The notes beneath the pieces were generated by a model. It worked only from the letters and a program-made list of their open reading frames with translations. It was not told where the DNA came from and searched no databases. Below, piece after piece: positions 8,057 to 17,188 of a stretch of 64,000 bases of DNA. Within the stretch, counting starts at the first letter, position 1; every line of letters starts with the position of its first letter. The stretch is taken from positions 1-64,000 of the forward strand of contig NZ_JAATJB010000012.1 in the NCBI RefSeq assembly GCF_011927635.1, written 5' to 3'. Made by a program: the position numbers and the translations under genes. The stretch comes from Sphingomonas trueperi (GTDB taxonomy: Bacteria; Pseudomonadota; Alphaproteobacteria; Sphingomonadales; Sphingomonadaceae).

Positions 8057-9040
8057 TCAGCCCGCGGCGAGCGTCCAGGGATCGACCGGCGCCTGCCGGA
8101 TCCAGCGCGTCGCGATCCATTTCGCCCCGGCTCGGACCGGCTCGCCGCTGTGCACCAGCTGCGGATCGGGTGACCCATCCGGCAGCAGCGTCTCGAACAG
8201 GATGGCATCGCCCGCACGCGGCTGGACGGTGACACCGATCGCCGGGAAGCTTGTCTCGCCGCCGGCAAAGCCCTGGTTGAGATAGAGGATCAGCGTCGCC
8301 ATCCGCTGGTTGGCGGCCCCGGCGATCGTATCGAGGTGGCGGCGATATTGCTGGCCGGGCGCATAGCGCAGCACGGTCAGCGGCTCGCCGTTCTGCACGT
8401 CGGTGCCGGTTGCCGCCGCGATACGCAGGTTGATGGCGCGCACGACCAGATCCTCGCGCGTCGGCCCGATCGCGCCGCCGTCCGAGGTGCGGATCGGGTG
8501 CGGCATGGGCCGCCCGCTGCGCGGATCGAGCACGAAGGAAGGCTCGAGCAGCGGCTGCGCCGTCGTGGCGAGGTGGGCGCATTCCTCGGGGGTGAGCAGC
8601 CTTGGGAAGCGCTGCAGCCGGGGCGCGTCGTGGAGTATTTCGCCGACGGGTGTGGCCAGCGGGGTACCGTCGGGCCGGAGCGCCATGTTCGCGAGCAATG
8701 CCCGCTGTGCCGCCGCGACCGGATCGTTTTGCGCGGCGATGTCGAGCGCCCGCAGCGCGCGCGGCCAATCGGGCGCAGTCTGGCCGCCATTGCCGTTGGC
8801 GAGCAGCGCGATTTCCATCAGCGCACCGTCGACATGGCCGATCGCCACCGCCTTGGCGAGGCAGGTGCGCGCGCGATCGAGGTCGCGCGGAACGGGTGCG
8901 CCGATCAGGTACCAGACGGCCAGTTGCATCCAGGCCTCGGCGCTGCCCTGCGCACCGGCATCGGCGAGGAGCGCGCAGGCCTGCTCGGTCTTGCCGGCAC
9001 TGGCGAGGGACAAGGCGAGGTCGATTGGGTTGCGGTGCAT
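8057..9040 (-). CDS. Sel1-like repeat plus prolyl-4-hydroxylase-type oxygenase
   Basis: 327-aa two-part protein. Residues 1-120 are short helical repeats (AEAWMQLAVWYLIG..., GALMEIALLANGNGG) of the Sel1/TPR kind. Residues 140-315 are an Fe(II)/2-oxoglutarate oxygenase with iron ligands H235-L-D237 and H297 (LVHSGEPV) and K307 (GAKWIATRW) as 2-oxoglutarate ligand, the Lys variant typical of prolyl-4-hydroxylases. A helical repeat domain in front suggests a protein or peptide substrate. No signal peptide. It is convergent with alr without any spacer. Confidence 0.87.
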   Translation of the reverse strand: MHRNPIDLALSLASAGKTEQACALLADAGAQGSAEAWMQLAVWYLIGAPVPRDLDRARTCLAKAVAIGHVDGALMEIALLANGNGGQTAPDWPRALRALDIAAQNDPVAAAQRALLANMALRPDGTPLATPVGEILHDAPRLQRFPRLLTPEECAHLATTAQPLLEPSFVLDPRSGRPMPHPIRTSDGGAIGPTREDLVVRAINLRIAAATGTDVQNGEPLTVLRYAPGQQYRRHLDTIAGAANQRMATLILYLNQGFAGGETSFPAIGVTVQPRAGDAILFETLLPDGSPDPQLVHSGEPVRAGAKWIATRWIRQAPVDPWTLAAG

Positions 9041-9067
9041 GGCTGCTTCTAGCCCGGCGGGGCGGCC

Positions 9068-9102
9068 AAAAAAAAGGCCGGAAGGATTGCTCCTTCCGGC
9101 CC
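9068..9102 (-). terminator. Rho-independent terminator of the TonB receptor gene
   Basis: On the minus strand an 11-bp hairpin (GGCCGGAAGGA / TCCTTCCGGCC, loop GCAA) is followed by a run of eight T. It begins about 20 bp past the receptor stop codon. Confidence 0.9.
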
Positions 9103-9121
9103 GATGCTGCGGTTTCCGCGA

Positions 9122-12100
9122 TCAGAAGTTGGCGCGGAAGCCCATGTAGAAGAAGCGACCACGGTTGTCGTAGAGGCCCGAGCCCGTGCCCACGCCGGTG
9201 AGGCCGTAGGGCGGGTTCTTGTCCGCAACGTTGTTCACGCCGCCATAGAGGTTGAAGCTCTTGTTCACCTCGAGCGCAAAGCGGACGTCGTTGTAGACGA
9301 CCGAAGGATACATGCGGATGTCCGCATAGTCCGGGTTCTGCGGCGGCTCGCCGTTGACGCTGTTATAGTCCTCGAACGTGTTCAGGTACATGCCGCTGAT
9401 GTAGCGCAGCGTGTGGCCAATCGTGAACTTGCCGAACGTCACATCGGTGTCGACGGTGAAGCGGTCCTGCGGATCGTTCAACTCGCCGGTGATGACGTTC
9501 GCGTAGTTCGGACGCGACGGATCGGTGAAGTTGTCGCGCTGGATCACATGGGTCCACTCGCCCCGCATCCGCACCAGGCCCCAGTCGAACCGGTGGTTGT
9601 AGGTGACGTTCGCGTCGATGCCGCGCGCCTTGTAGCGGGCATAGTTCTGGGGCGCGTCCTGATACGAACCCTCGATGATGCGGAACGGCTGCTCGCCGTT
9701 CGGACCACCATTGGCACCCGCACGCTGGAAGAGACCGCAGAACTGGTTGTTCAGCGACGGCGCGTCATAACAGGCGTTCAGTGCGGCCTGCACCGACGGC
9801 GACGTGATCACGTTCTTGACCGTGATGTCGTAATAGTCGCCCGAGATCGACAGACCCGGCACCCAGTGCGGCTCGAAGATGCCGCCCAGCGTCCAGGAAC
9901 GCGAGCTTTCTTCCTTCAGGTTCGGATTGCCGCCGCTGAGAATCTGTAGCGACGAGGTGTAGACATAGTCGTACGAGGCCGGGATGCCAGCCGCAGCGCA
10001 GTTCGCCTTGCGGTTGGCCGACCCGGTGTTGATGTTGCGCAGCGAGCAGGGATCCGCCGGGGCGGGGGTGAAGTTCTGCCCCGCGACCGCGTAAAGATCG
10101 CCCACATACGGCGCACGCACCGCACGCGAATAGCTGCCGCGGAAGCCGAAATCGCGCACCGGGCGCCAGATCGCGTCGCCGCTATAGGTGAACACGGTGC
10201 CGGTCGCGCCACGATAGTCCGAGACACGGCCCGAACCGCTCGCGGTCAGTTCCTGGAAGAACGGCACGTCCTTGAGGATCGGGATCGAGATTTCGCCGAA
10301 GGCTTCCTTCACTTCGAACGCCGGCGAACGGAAGGACGGGATCGCGTTGTAGAACGCGTAGCCGGCCTGGGTCAGCGGATCGAGGTCGTAGCGCAGCGTC
10401 TCGCGACGATATTCGCCGCCGACCGCAAGGCTCACCGCGCCGCCGGGCAGTTCGAACAGGTTGCCGGCGACGTAGCCGTTGGCGACGAACTGCGTCGCGC
10501 TGCCGGTGGCGGTGGTGTTCATCAGCAGATAGTTGCGCGCTGCGCTGCTCACCGAGCCTTCGCCGAACGGATTGAGCGGCACGCAGGCCGCGACGTCCGC
10601 CGCGAGGACCGCCGGGTTGCCGGCGCGATCACTGCCGGCATAGGCCGGGGTGACCTGCGAACGGCAGACGATGTTGCCATTGGCATCGCGGGTCGTGTCG
10701 TTCGCGAGCAGGAAGCGCTGGCGATTGACGTTGCCCTGGATGACGTTGGTTTCGCGATGCTCGCTGTATTCGGCCGACACTTCATAGTGCCAGCTGCTGG
10801 CGATCTCGCCGCGGACGCCGCCGACGAAGCGGTACACCTCGCGCTTGATGTTCTCGTCGCGCGTACCGAGATCGACCCAGTTGCGACGCAGCGAGAAGCG
10901 ATAGGTGCCCGCCGCGACCTGCGCCAGCGACGCCGCCTGCTGCGCAGCGTTGATCGCAGCGCCGGTGTTCGGATTGACGCCCGTTGCGATCGCTGCCTGC
11001 AGCTGTGCGGCGATCGTGCTCCGCGCGGCACTGTTGAGGTACGGGTTGTCGAGGCGGATGCCTTCGCGGTTCACGCGACCGTTGCTGAAATAGGACAGGT
11101 CGCTGAGGCCGGTGCCCGCGACCTGATCGCTGAGCGTCTGGCCCTGCGAGAAGAACGGTCCGCTCTGCGAACCGAAGGCTTCGGTGCGGACATACTTCGC
11201 TTCGAAGAACGGCACGAACGCGCTCGACACTTCGAAATGGCCCAGCGCATTGAACGCGTAGCGCTTCACGTTGGGCGACAACACCAGCAGCTTGCCTTCG
11301 CGGCTGGTCGAGCCGTTGCCGCCGACGAAGCTGCCGTTCGGGCCGAGGCCGACGCGCAGGCCGGTCTGCGGCGTGAGGGTACCGCCCGGCTGGAACAGAT
11401 AGGCGCAGGTGAAGGCATTGCCGACCGCGTCGGTGCCGCACGGGCGGCTGCCGGCGTTGCCGTAGCGGAAGCCCAGCTGGCCGCCCAGCGAGATGGTGGT
11501 GCTGCGCAGATCACGGAAGAAGAGGCGATCCGGCACGTCGTCGGACGAGGCGCCAGTGTCGGTGTCGACCACGACGAACCCGTCGTTGTGGCGCAGCGCC
11601 GGACGGTCGGAAGCATAGTAATCCGACTGGTGCGAATATTCCGCAGCGACGACGATGTTGCCGCGGCCCTCGGCGAAGTTCTTGCCCGCCAGCAGCGAAA
11701 CGGTCTGGTTGCCGGCATCGCCATAGTTGCTCACGCCGGCGCGGGCATTGAGCTGGAGACCGTCGAAATGATCCCGCAGGATGAAGTTGACGACGCCCGA
11801 GATCGCGTCCGAACCGTACACGGCGGACTTGCCGCCGGTGACGATCTCGACGCGCTCGATCAGGTCGAGCGGAATCGTGTTCACGTCGACGGCGTTGCCG
11901 TTGTTGATGATGTCGCTGGTGACCTGGCGACGGCCGTTGATCAGCGTCAGCGTGCGCGAGGTGCCCAGGCCGCGAAGATCGAGGAAGTTCTGGCCGCGGC
12001 GGCCGAGGCCCGAAGTCGAGTTCTGCGAACCGACGGTGCTGCGCAGCTGCGGCATCGTGTTGAGCACGTCGCCCACCGAGATGCGGCCGCTGTTGGCGAT

Positions 12101-12307
12101 CTGCTCGGCGGTAACCGTGGTGATCGGAACCGGCGAATCCTGATTGGCCGAGCGCAGGCGCGAACCGGTCACGACGATCGACGTGTCTTCGTCGGCAGCG
12201 GCTGCACCGCTTTCATCCTGCGGCGTGGTCTGCGCCAGTGCCATGGTCGGGATCAGCATTGCGCTTCCGACCAGCGCCGTCGCGCCCAATAGCTTGGAAA
12301 ATTTCAT
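9122..12307 (-). CDS. TonB-dependent outer-membrane receptor (large)
   Basis: 1061-aa receptor. The signal peptide (MKFSKLLGATALVGSAML... ending near ALAQ, residue 26) is followed by an acidic linker with a TonB box-like DTSIVVTGSRL. The plug domain (about 50-175) contains RGLGTSRTLTLINGRR, VNTIPLDLIERVEIV and YGSDAISGVVNFIL. The rest is the beta-barrel, ending in the typical terminal Phe (MGFRANF). Length and plug resemble the sphingomonad/Caulobacter group that imports oligosaccharides or other large nutrients, but the ligand cannot be read from sequence. It is monocistronic: own terminator, long AT-rich upstream region. The start has GAGGGG as ribosome binding site. Confidence 0.94.
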   Translation of the reverse strand: MKFSKLLGATALVGSAMLIPTMALAQTTPQDESGAAAADEDTSIVVTGSRLRSANQDSPVPITTVTAEQIANSGRISVGDVLNTMPQLRSTVGSQNSTSGLGRRGQNFLDLRGLGTSRTLTLINGRRQVTSDIINNGNAVDVNTIPLDLIERVEIVTGGKSAVYGSDAISGVVNFILRDHFDGLQLNARAGVSNYGDAGNQTVSLLAGKNFAEGRGNIVVAAEYSHQSDYYASDRPALRHNDGFVVVDTDTGASSDDVPDRLFFRDLRSTTISLGGQLGFRYGNAGSRPCGTDAVGNAFTCAYLFQPGGTLTPQTGLRVGLGPNGSFVGGNGSTSREGKLLVLSPNVKRYAFNALGHFEVSSAFVPFFEAKYVRTEAFGSQSGPFFSQGQTLSDQVAGTGLSDLSYFSNGRVNREGIRLDNPYLNSAARSTIAAQLQAAIATGVNPNTGAAINAAQQAASLAQVAAGTYRFSLRRNWVDLGTRDENIKREVYRFVGGVRGEIASSWHYEVSAEYSEHRETNVIQGNVNRQRFLLANDTTRDANGNIVCRSQVTPAYAGSDRAGNPAVLAADVAACVPLNPFGEGSVSSAARNYLLMNTTATGSATQFVANGYVAGNLFELPGGAVSLAVGGEYRRETLRYDLDPLTQAGYAFYNAIPSFRSPAFEVKEAFGEISIPILKDVPFFQELTASGSGRVSDYRGATGTVFTYSGDAIWRPVRDFGFRGSYSRAVRAPYVGDLYAVAGQNFTPAPADPCSLRNINTGSANRKANCAAAGIPASYDYVYTSSLQILSGGNPNLKEESSRSWTLGGIFEPHWVPGLSISGDYYDITVKNVITSPSVQAALNACYDAPSLNNQFCGLFQRAGANGGPNGEQPFRIIEGSYQDAPQNYARYKARGIDANVTYNHRFDWGLVRMRGEWTHVIQRDNFTDPSRPNYANVITGELNDPQDRFTVDTDVTFGKFTIGHTLRYISGMYLNTFEDYNSVNGEPPQNPDYADIRMYPSVVYNDVRFALEVNKSFNLYGGVNNVADKNPPYGLTGVGTGSGLYDNRGRFFYMGFRANF

Positions 12308-12526
12308 GAGTTGCCCCTCACAGGCGGGATGCCTGACGGGGCTTTGATCCTCTCCGGCACGATTCTTACAAGGGGTTTGGTTGCGAATTTTACATCTTTG
12401 TTACGGGCTGTTGCAGTGGTGCCACAGCTTGCAACGAATTGTTGCCAAAATGTCTAAAGGGGACGTAATTAAATTTCAAACACTTGCTTAAGAAATGGCG
12501 CACGTGTCGCCCGGCCGTGCCGCAAC
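12308..12526 (-). promoter_or_regulatory. Leader and promoter region of the TonB receptor
   Basis: AT-richer than its surroundings (about 12361-12490). A nested inverted repeat occurs at 12410-12435 (GTTGCA ... TGCAAC enclosing GTGG-TG-CCAC), about 100 bp upstream of the start, suitable for a dimeric regulator. Nearer the gene, 12314-12341 can fold into an imperfect hairpin (CCCC/GGGG plus GCAGG-like arms) that contains the GAGGGG ribosome binding site. The function of both is inferred from position only. Confidence 0.4.
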
Positions 12527-12554
12527 GAAAACAGCCGGGGCTTTCGCCCCGGCT
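12527..12554 (-). terminator. Rho-independent terminator of the phaC-phaA unit
   Basis: Minus-strand hairpin AGCCGGGG-CGAAAG-CCCCGGCT followed by GTTTTCGTT, about 30 bp after the phaA stop. It separates the PHA genes from the TonB receptor promoter. Confidence 0.85.
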
Positions 12555-12582
12555 CCATGCTGCTCGGTGCGGCGCTGAAGGC

Positions 12583-13758
<1,176 letters not shown>

Positions 13759-13785
13759 GCTGGTCTCCTGGGGTGTGTTTGCTCG

Positions 13786-14853
13786 CTATCTAGTGCGGGG
13801 AAGCGCGGTTAACCAGTCGGCAAGCGGCGCCCACACCGCCTTTCGCGCGCGGCCGCCGACGATCATGCCGACATGGCCGAGCGTCATCTCGCGCACCTCG
13901 CCCAGCCGCGCGGCGCTGGCGGCGGGAACGATGCGATCGGTGGTGGAGATCAGCGAGAGGGCGGGGACGGTCAGCGTCTCGGGCCGCGCGGTGATGCCCG
14001 CGACCTCCCAGCGGCCGCTGCCGGGCAGGTCGGCCGAGAGGAAGTCGTCGAACAGCTGGCGACCGGCGCCGAAGCTGAGCGGCGCGCCGGCATTGGCCCA
14101 ATCCTCGAGCACGACGAAGGCGCGCGCTTCCGGGTCGCGCGGGCGGAGGCGGCCGAAGCGCTCGTACTTCACGATCGTGCGGCGGGGGTCGAGCTGCCAG
14201 AAGCCGGCCTGCAGTACCTCCATCGGCACCACGCCCAGCCGCTCGCAGGTGGGATAGGCCCCGTCCCAGAGCGCCGCGAACCGCTCCAGTGCCGCGCCAT
14301 AGCCGGCGAAGTGCCAGGGCGCGGCGATGGTGACGAGGCCGGCGGTCTCGATCGCCTGCGCCGCCGCGATCGCCATGGTGCCGCCCAGGCAATAGCCCGC
14401 CAGCACCGGCGGGCGCCGCAACTGCTGCAGCAGGGGGAGCAGCAAGCGCTCGACATGGCCGTTGACGTCGAGCTGGGCTTCGTCCGGCGCCGGGCTCCCC
14501 CAATCGACCAGCAGCGGGCGCACGCCCTGGCGCGAAAGCCAGCGCAGCAGCGAATTGCCGCGGGCGAGATCGAGCACCACCGGCGGGTTGATCAGCGAGG
14601 GGACGAACACGACGGGCTGCCCATGCCCGCCATAATCGCGCAGCACGGCGCGGCCGGCGCGCGCAATGATGGGCTTTTCGGGGCGCGGCGCGGGGCGCGG
14701 GGCACGCTGATAGGCGGCAAGACCTGCCAGTGCGGCTGCCCGCCTTTCCGGCGATGCTGCCGTTTCGTTGCGCAGCAATGCGAGAAAAAGCGGCAAAGGG
14801 CGCGGTCCGTGTTGCGGCGCGTCAGAAACTGTAGTTAGGTGCGCATCTGTCAC
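13786..14853 (-). CDS. phaC: PHA synthase-like alpha/beta hydrolase
   Basis: 355-aa alpha/beta hydrolase of the polyhydroxyalkanoate synthase family. The synthase-type lipase box has Cys as nucleophile (AGYCLGGTM, about residue 160). The Asp is in STTDRIVPA and the His in GHVGMIVGG. VPSLINPPVVLDLARGNSLLRW- and LLVDWGSP-type motifs are typical of PhaC. It lacks the long N-terminal PhaC_N region of class I synthases (about 590 aa) and matches the size of class III PhaC, yet no PhaE gene is adjacent. The GTG at 14853 is preferred; another GTG at 14883 would overlap phaR. It faces phaR and precedes phaA. It could also be a PHA depolymerase-like hydrolase, but Cys in the box favours a synthase. 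Confidence 0.8.
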   Translation of the reverse strand: MTDAHLTTVSDAPQHGPRPLPLFLALLRNETAASPERRAAALAGLAAYQRAPRPAPRPEKPIIARAGRAVLRDYGGHGQPVVFVPSLINPPVVLDLARGNSLLRWLSRQGVRPLLVDWGSPAPDEAQLDVNGHVERLLLPLLQQLRRPPVLAGYCLGGTMAIAAAQAIETAGLVTIAAPWHFAGYGAALERFAALWDGAYPTCERLGVVPMEVLQAGFWQLDPRRTIVKYERFGRLRPRDPEARAFVVLEDWANAGAPLSFGAGRQLFDDFLSADLPGSGRWEVAGITARPETLTVPALSLISTTDRIVPAASAARLGEVREMTLGHVGMIVGGRARKAVWAPLADWLTALPRTR

Positions 14854-14867
14854 GCGCGGGGTTCCCC
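14854..14867. promoter_or_regulatory. 14-bp divergent gap with a shared palindromic ribosome binding site
   Basis: The gap between phaC (leftward) and phaR (rightward) holds the perfect palindrome GGGGTTCCCC at 14858-14867. Its GGGG is positioned as a Shine-Dalgarno element for the phaR ATG, and its complement plays the same part for the phaC GTG. Promoters must therefore lie inside the opposite coding regions. Confidence 0.5.
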
Positions 14868-15449
14868 ATGAAGAAAGCTGCACCTGGAAGCGGTCCGGTC
14901 ATTATCAAGAAATACGCGAACCGCCGGCTCTACAATACCGAGACTTCGTCCTACATCACGCTCGAGCATCTCGCAGCGATGACGCGCGAAGGCCGCGACT
15001 TCAAGGTCGTCGACGCCAAGACCGAGGAGGACATCACCCATAACGTCCTCACCCAGATCATCATGGAAGAGGAAGCCCGCGGCCAGACGATGCTGCCGGT
15101 GAACTTCCTGCGCCAGCTCATTTCGCTGTATGGCGATTCGATGCAGGCGATGGTGCCGGGCTATCTGGAAGCGTCGATGGACAGCTTCCGCCGCAACCAG
15201 GAACAGTTCAAGTCGGCGGTCGAGGGCGCCTTCGCCAACTCCCCCTTCGCCGAGATCGCCAAGCGCAACATGGCGATGTTCGAAGCGGCGGCGAGCGCGT
15301 TCCAGCCGGGCGGCGCAGCGAATCCGACGCCCGGTGCTGCGCCTGCCGCAGCGCCGGCTGCGCCCGAGGCGAGCAGCGACGGCGACGTGTCGTCGCTCAA
15401 GGCCGAGCTGGCCCGGCTGCAGGAAAAGATCGAGAAGCTGGGGAAGTAA
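14868..15449 (+). CDS. phaR: Polyhydroxyalkanoate synthesis repressor PhaR
   Basis: 193-aa DNA-binding regulator of PHA granule genes. The N-terminal PHB/PHA accumulation-regulator domain is diagnostic: IIKKYANRRLYNTETSSYITL (about residues 12-32) and the VVDAKTEEDIT, VLTQIIMEEE segments. The middle is helical and phasin-like. An Ala/Pro-rich linker (about 145-170) leads to a C-terminal coiled coil (SSLKAELARLQEKIEKLGK). Family role: binds DNA near phasin and pha promoters, and is released by binding to nascent PHA. It is divergent from phaC-phaA, consistent with direct control. Confidence 0.95.
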   Translation: MKKAAPGSGPVIIKKYANRRLYNTETSSYITLEHLAAMTREGRDFKVVDAKTEEDITHNVLTQIIMEEEARGQTMLPVNFLRQLISLYGDSMQAMVPGYLEASMDSFRRNQEQFKSAVEGAFANSPFAEIAKRNMAMFEAAASAFQPGGAANPTPGAAPAAAPAAPEASSDGDVSSLKAELARLQEKIEKLGK

Positions 15450-15509
15450 GGGCAGCGCGGGCGTGGTGCCACGCGCGGTCCCGCCCATCAAAATCGGGAG
15501 TAGCGATGC

Positions 15510-16049
15510 ATGACGCTATGGCTCGGTGCGCTGGTAACGCTGCTGTTGGGGGCGCCGGTCGTGCCGGATGACCCACGGGAGCGGGTGCATCAAGCCAAGG
15601 AACTGGTTTTTGCCAGAGCCAATGCTGAAATCGCGTTGAAGACCGAAGTCTTCCAGCACATGGTGGGTCGAGAGGCGTTCGACTGGAGCGTCGACCTCGA
15701 CGAAGGGTTCATTCGCTTCACTGCCCCAAGTTATGTCGCCAGCGCGCCGGTTCAGGTCATCGGCACCTACAACACGCGCGACGGCACCTTCCTGTGGGCG
15801 TGGGACCATCCCTCGATACCGGAAAGCCGGCGCGCCGATGCGAAGCTGGCGCGGCAGTTCGGCGAACTGCAGAATCTTTCGCAATACACCACACGCAAGG
15901 TGTCGTGCACCGAAGGAGAGGCGTGGCAGTTTACCGCGGTGGCCTCGTACCTGGCAGGCGCAACGGGTACGTATCGCGGAAAGTCGGGGCCCACGCTGAT
16001 CTACATGACCTTCGGGAAACTCACGGTCAGCCCGAAAAAACCTTCTTAG
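15510..16049 (+). CDS. Hypothetical protein, DUF6882-like
   Basis: 179-aa protein with an N-terminal hydrophobic segment (MTLWLGALVTLLLGAPVVP) that may be a signal peptide. The body has FDWSVDLDEGFIRFT, VQVIGTYNTRDGTFLWAWDHPSIP and a C-terminal YLAGATGTYRG; this WAWDHPSIP-type pattern recalls DUF6882 proteins, but the match is from memory. Its codons use A/T at the third position more often than the neighbouring genes, hinting at recent acquisition. The start at 15510 has GGGAG upstream. Function unknown. Confidence 0.65.
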   Translation: MTLWLGALVTLLLGAPVVPDDPRERVHQAKELVFARANAEIALKTEVFQHMVGREAFDWSVDLDEGFIRFTAPSYVASAPVQVIGTYNTRDGTFLWAWDHPSIPESRRADAKLARQFGELQNLSQYTTRKVSCTEGEAWQFTAVASYLAGATGTYRGKSGPTLIYMTFGKLTVSPKKPS

Positions 16050-16056
16050 GCATGCC

Positions 16057-16090
16057 GCTACGCCATCCGCCGTTGCGGATGGCGTAGCGT
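16057..16090. terminator. Strong hairpin between convergent genes
   Basis: The inverted repeat CGCTACGCCATCCGC / GCGGATGGCGTAGCG has 15-bp arms around a 3-4 nt loop and sits between the stops of two convergent genes. There is no T-run on either side, so it may act as a bidirectional barrier or transcript-end stabiliser rather than a classical terminator. Confidence 0.6.
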
Positions 16091-16096
16091 GCAGCA

Positions 16097-16909
16097 TCAG
16101 GGCTTGCGGAACTTGAGCGTCATGCGGTCGCTTTCGCCGATCGCGGCGTATTTGGCCCGGTCCTGGTCCTTCAGCGCATAGCTGGGCGGCAGCGTCCACA
16201 CGCCGTTCGGCCAGTCGGCGGTATCGGCCTTGTTGGCATTCACTTCTGACGCGCCGACGAACTTGAAGCCCGCCGCCTCGGCGAGTCGGCGCACGGTCGA
16301 GACCTTGATATAGCCGCTCTTGGTCTCGCGCTCGTCGCTGGCGCTCTCGGGCAGGCGATGGTCCTCGATGCCGAGCGTGCCGCCCTTCTTGAGCATCGCG
16401 TACATCTGCTTGAACGCCTCGGGCGAATAATCCTGGCCGCCCTGCTGATAGCCCATCCGCCAGTTATGGACGTTGCGGAAGGTGAGGACCACGTCCGCCG
16501 TGCCGTCCGGCACCTTGGCCTGGCCCGCGGCGGCGGGGAAGCTCACCACGCGAATCGGGCCGTACAGCGCGGCGTCCTTCGCCTTCAGCGCCTCGACGCC
16601 CTTGGCGTTGCCGCTCGGCACCGCCGCATAGAGCGTGCCCTTGCCCTTGGTGAGCGGGGCGAGGATCTCGGTATACCAGCCGCCGCTCGGCCAGATCTCC
16701 ACGACCGTGTCGCCGGGCTTCACGCCGAAAAAGGCGAGCGTTTCGGCGGGGTGGCGATATTTGTCGCGCGCGCTATTGGCGGGGGTGCGGCTGGGCGCCG
16801 CGACCGCGGCGTCGATCGCCTGGCGCAGCGACGCGGGTTGCTGCGCAGCAACGCTGGCGACGGCGGCGAGGGTGGTGATGGCGGCGACGGCTACAAGACG
16901 ATGGCGCAT
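16097..16909 (-). CDS. Exported class I SAM-methyltransferase-like protein
   Basis: 270-aa protein with a clear signal peptide (MRHRLVAVAAITTLAAVASVAAQQ) followed by a methyltransferase-like Rossmann fold. The glycine-rich motif I region is VVEIWPSGGWYTEIL, a motif II-like DVVLTFRNVHNW follows, then a GGTLGIEDH strand. It resembles the predicted secreted methyltransferase group COG4798. The start at 16909 gives a standard signal peptide; an ATG 57 bp upstream would bury it. SAM is not expected in the periplasm, so enzymatic activity is uncertain. It is divergent from a small membrane protein. Confidence 0.85.
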   Translation of the reverse strand: MRHRLVAVAAITTLAAVASVAAQQPASLRQAIDAAVAAPSRTPANSARDKYRHPAETLAFFGVKPGDTVVEIWPSGGWYTEILAPLTKGKGTLYAAVPSGNAKGVEALKAKDAALYGPIRVVSFPAAAGQAKVPDGTADVVLTFRNVHNWRMGYQQGGQDYSPEAFKQMYAMLKKGGTLGIEDHRLPESASDERETKSGYIKVSTVRRLAEAAGFKFVGASEVNANKADTADWPNGVWTLPPSYALKDQDRAKYAAIGESDRMTLKFRKP

Positions 16910-16960
16910 ACGCGATGGCTCCCTGCTATCGATGTGCGACTGTGACGCAACAAGGTGACG

Positions 16961-17149
16961 ATGCAACTACAATTCTGGATCGCTGCGGGGGTTGCGTTGC
17001 TGATCGCGATTGTCGCCGGGGTGGCCGAGCATCGCCGCCGCACGCGGCGCAACCTCGAGCAGGTCGGCTGGGTGCCGTGGATGGCGATCCAGATGGCCGG
17101 ACTGTTCGCCGCGCTGGTGCTGGTCAGCGTCGCCTTGCACGCGGGGTGA
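16961..17149 (+). CDS. Small two-helix membrane protein
   Basis: 62-aa protein with two hydrophobic helices (about residues 6-21 and 42-59) joined by a basic loop (EHRRRTRRNLEQVGWVPW). The ATG at 16961 is preceded by AAGGTG; a GTG 6 nt upstream would add two residues. Third-position GC is high and a hairpin terminator follows, supporting a real gene. Function unknown; a loop rich in Arg between two helices is typical of small inner-membrane proteins. Confidence 0.65.
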   Translation: MQLQFWIAAGVALLIAIVAGVAEHRRRTRRNLEQVGWVPWMAIQMAGLFAALVLVSVALHAG

Positions 17150-17160
17150 GGCTTCTGTCT

Positions 17161-17188
17161 CCCCTCCCGCAAGCGGGAGGGGGATTTT
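17161..17188 (+). terminator. Hairpin of the CCCCTCCCGC family, terminator-like
   Basis: Arms CCCCTCCCGC (17161-17170) and GCGGGAGGGG (17173-17182) are followed by GATTTT on the plus strand, just after the small membrane protein. The same arm sequence recurs at 39031-39135 and 44756-44779, so this is a dispersed repeat used as terminator. Confidence 0.65.
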
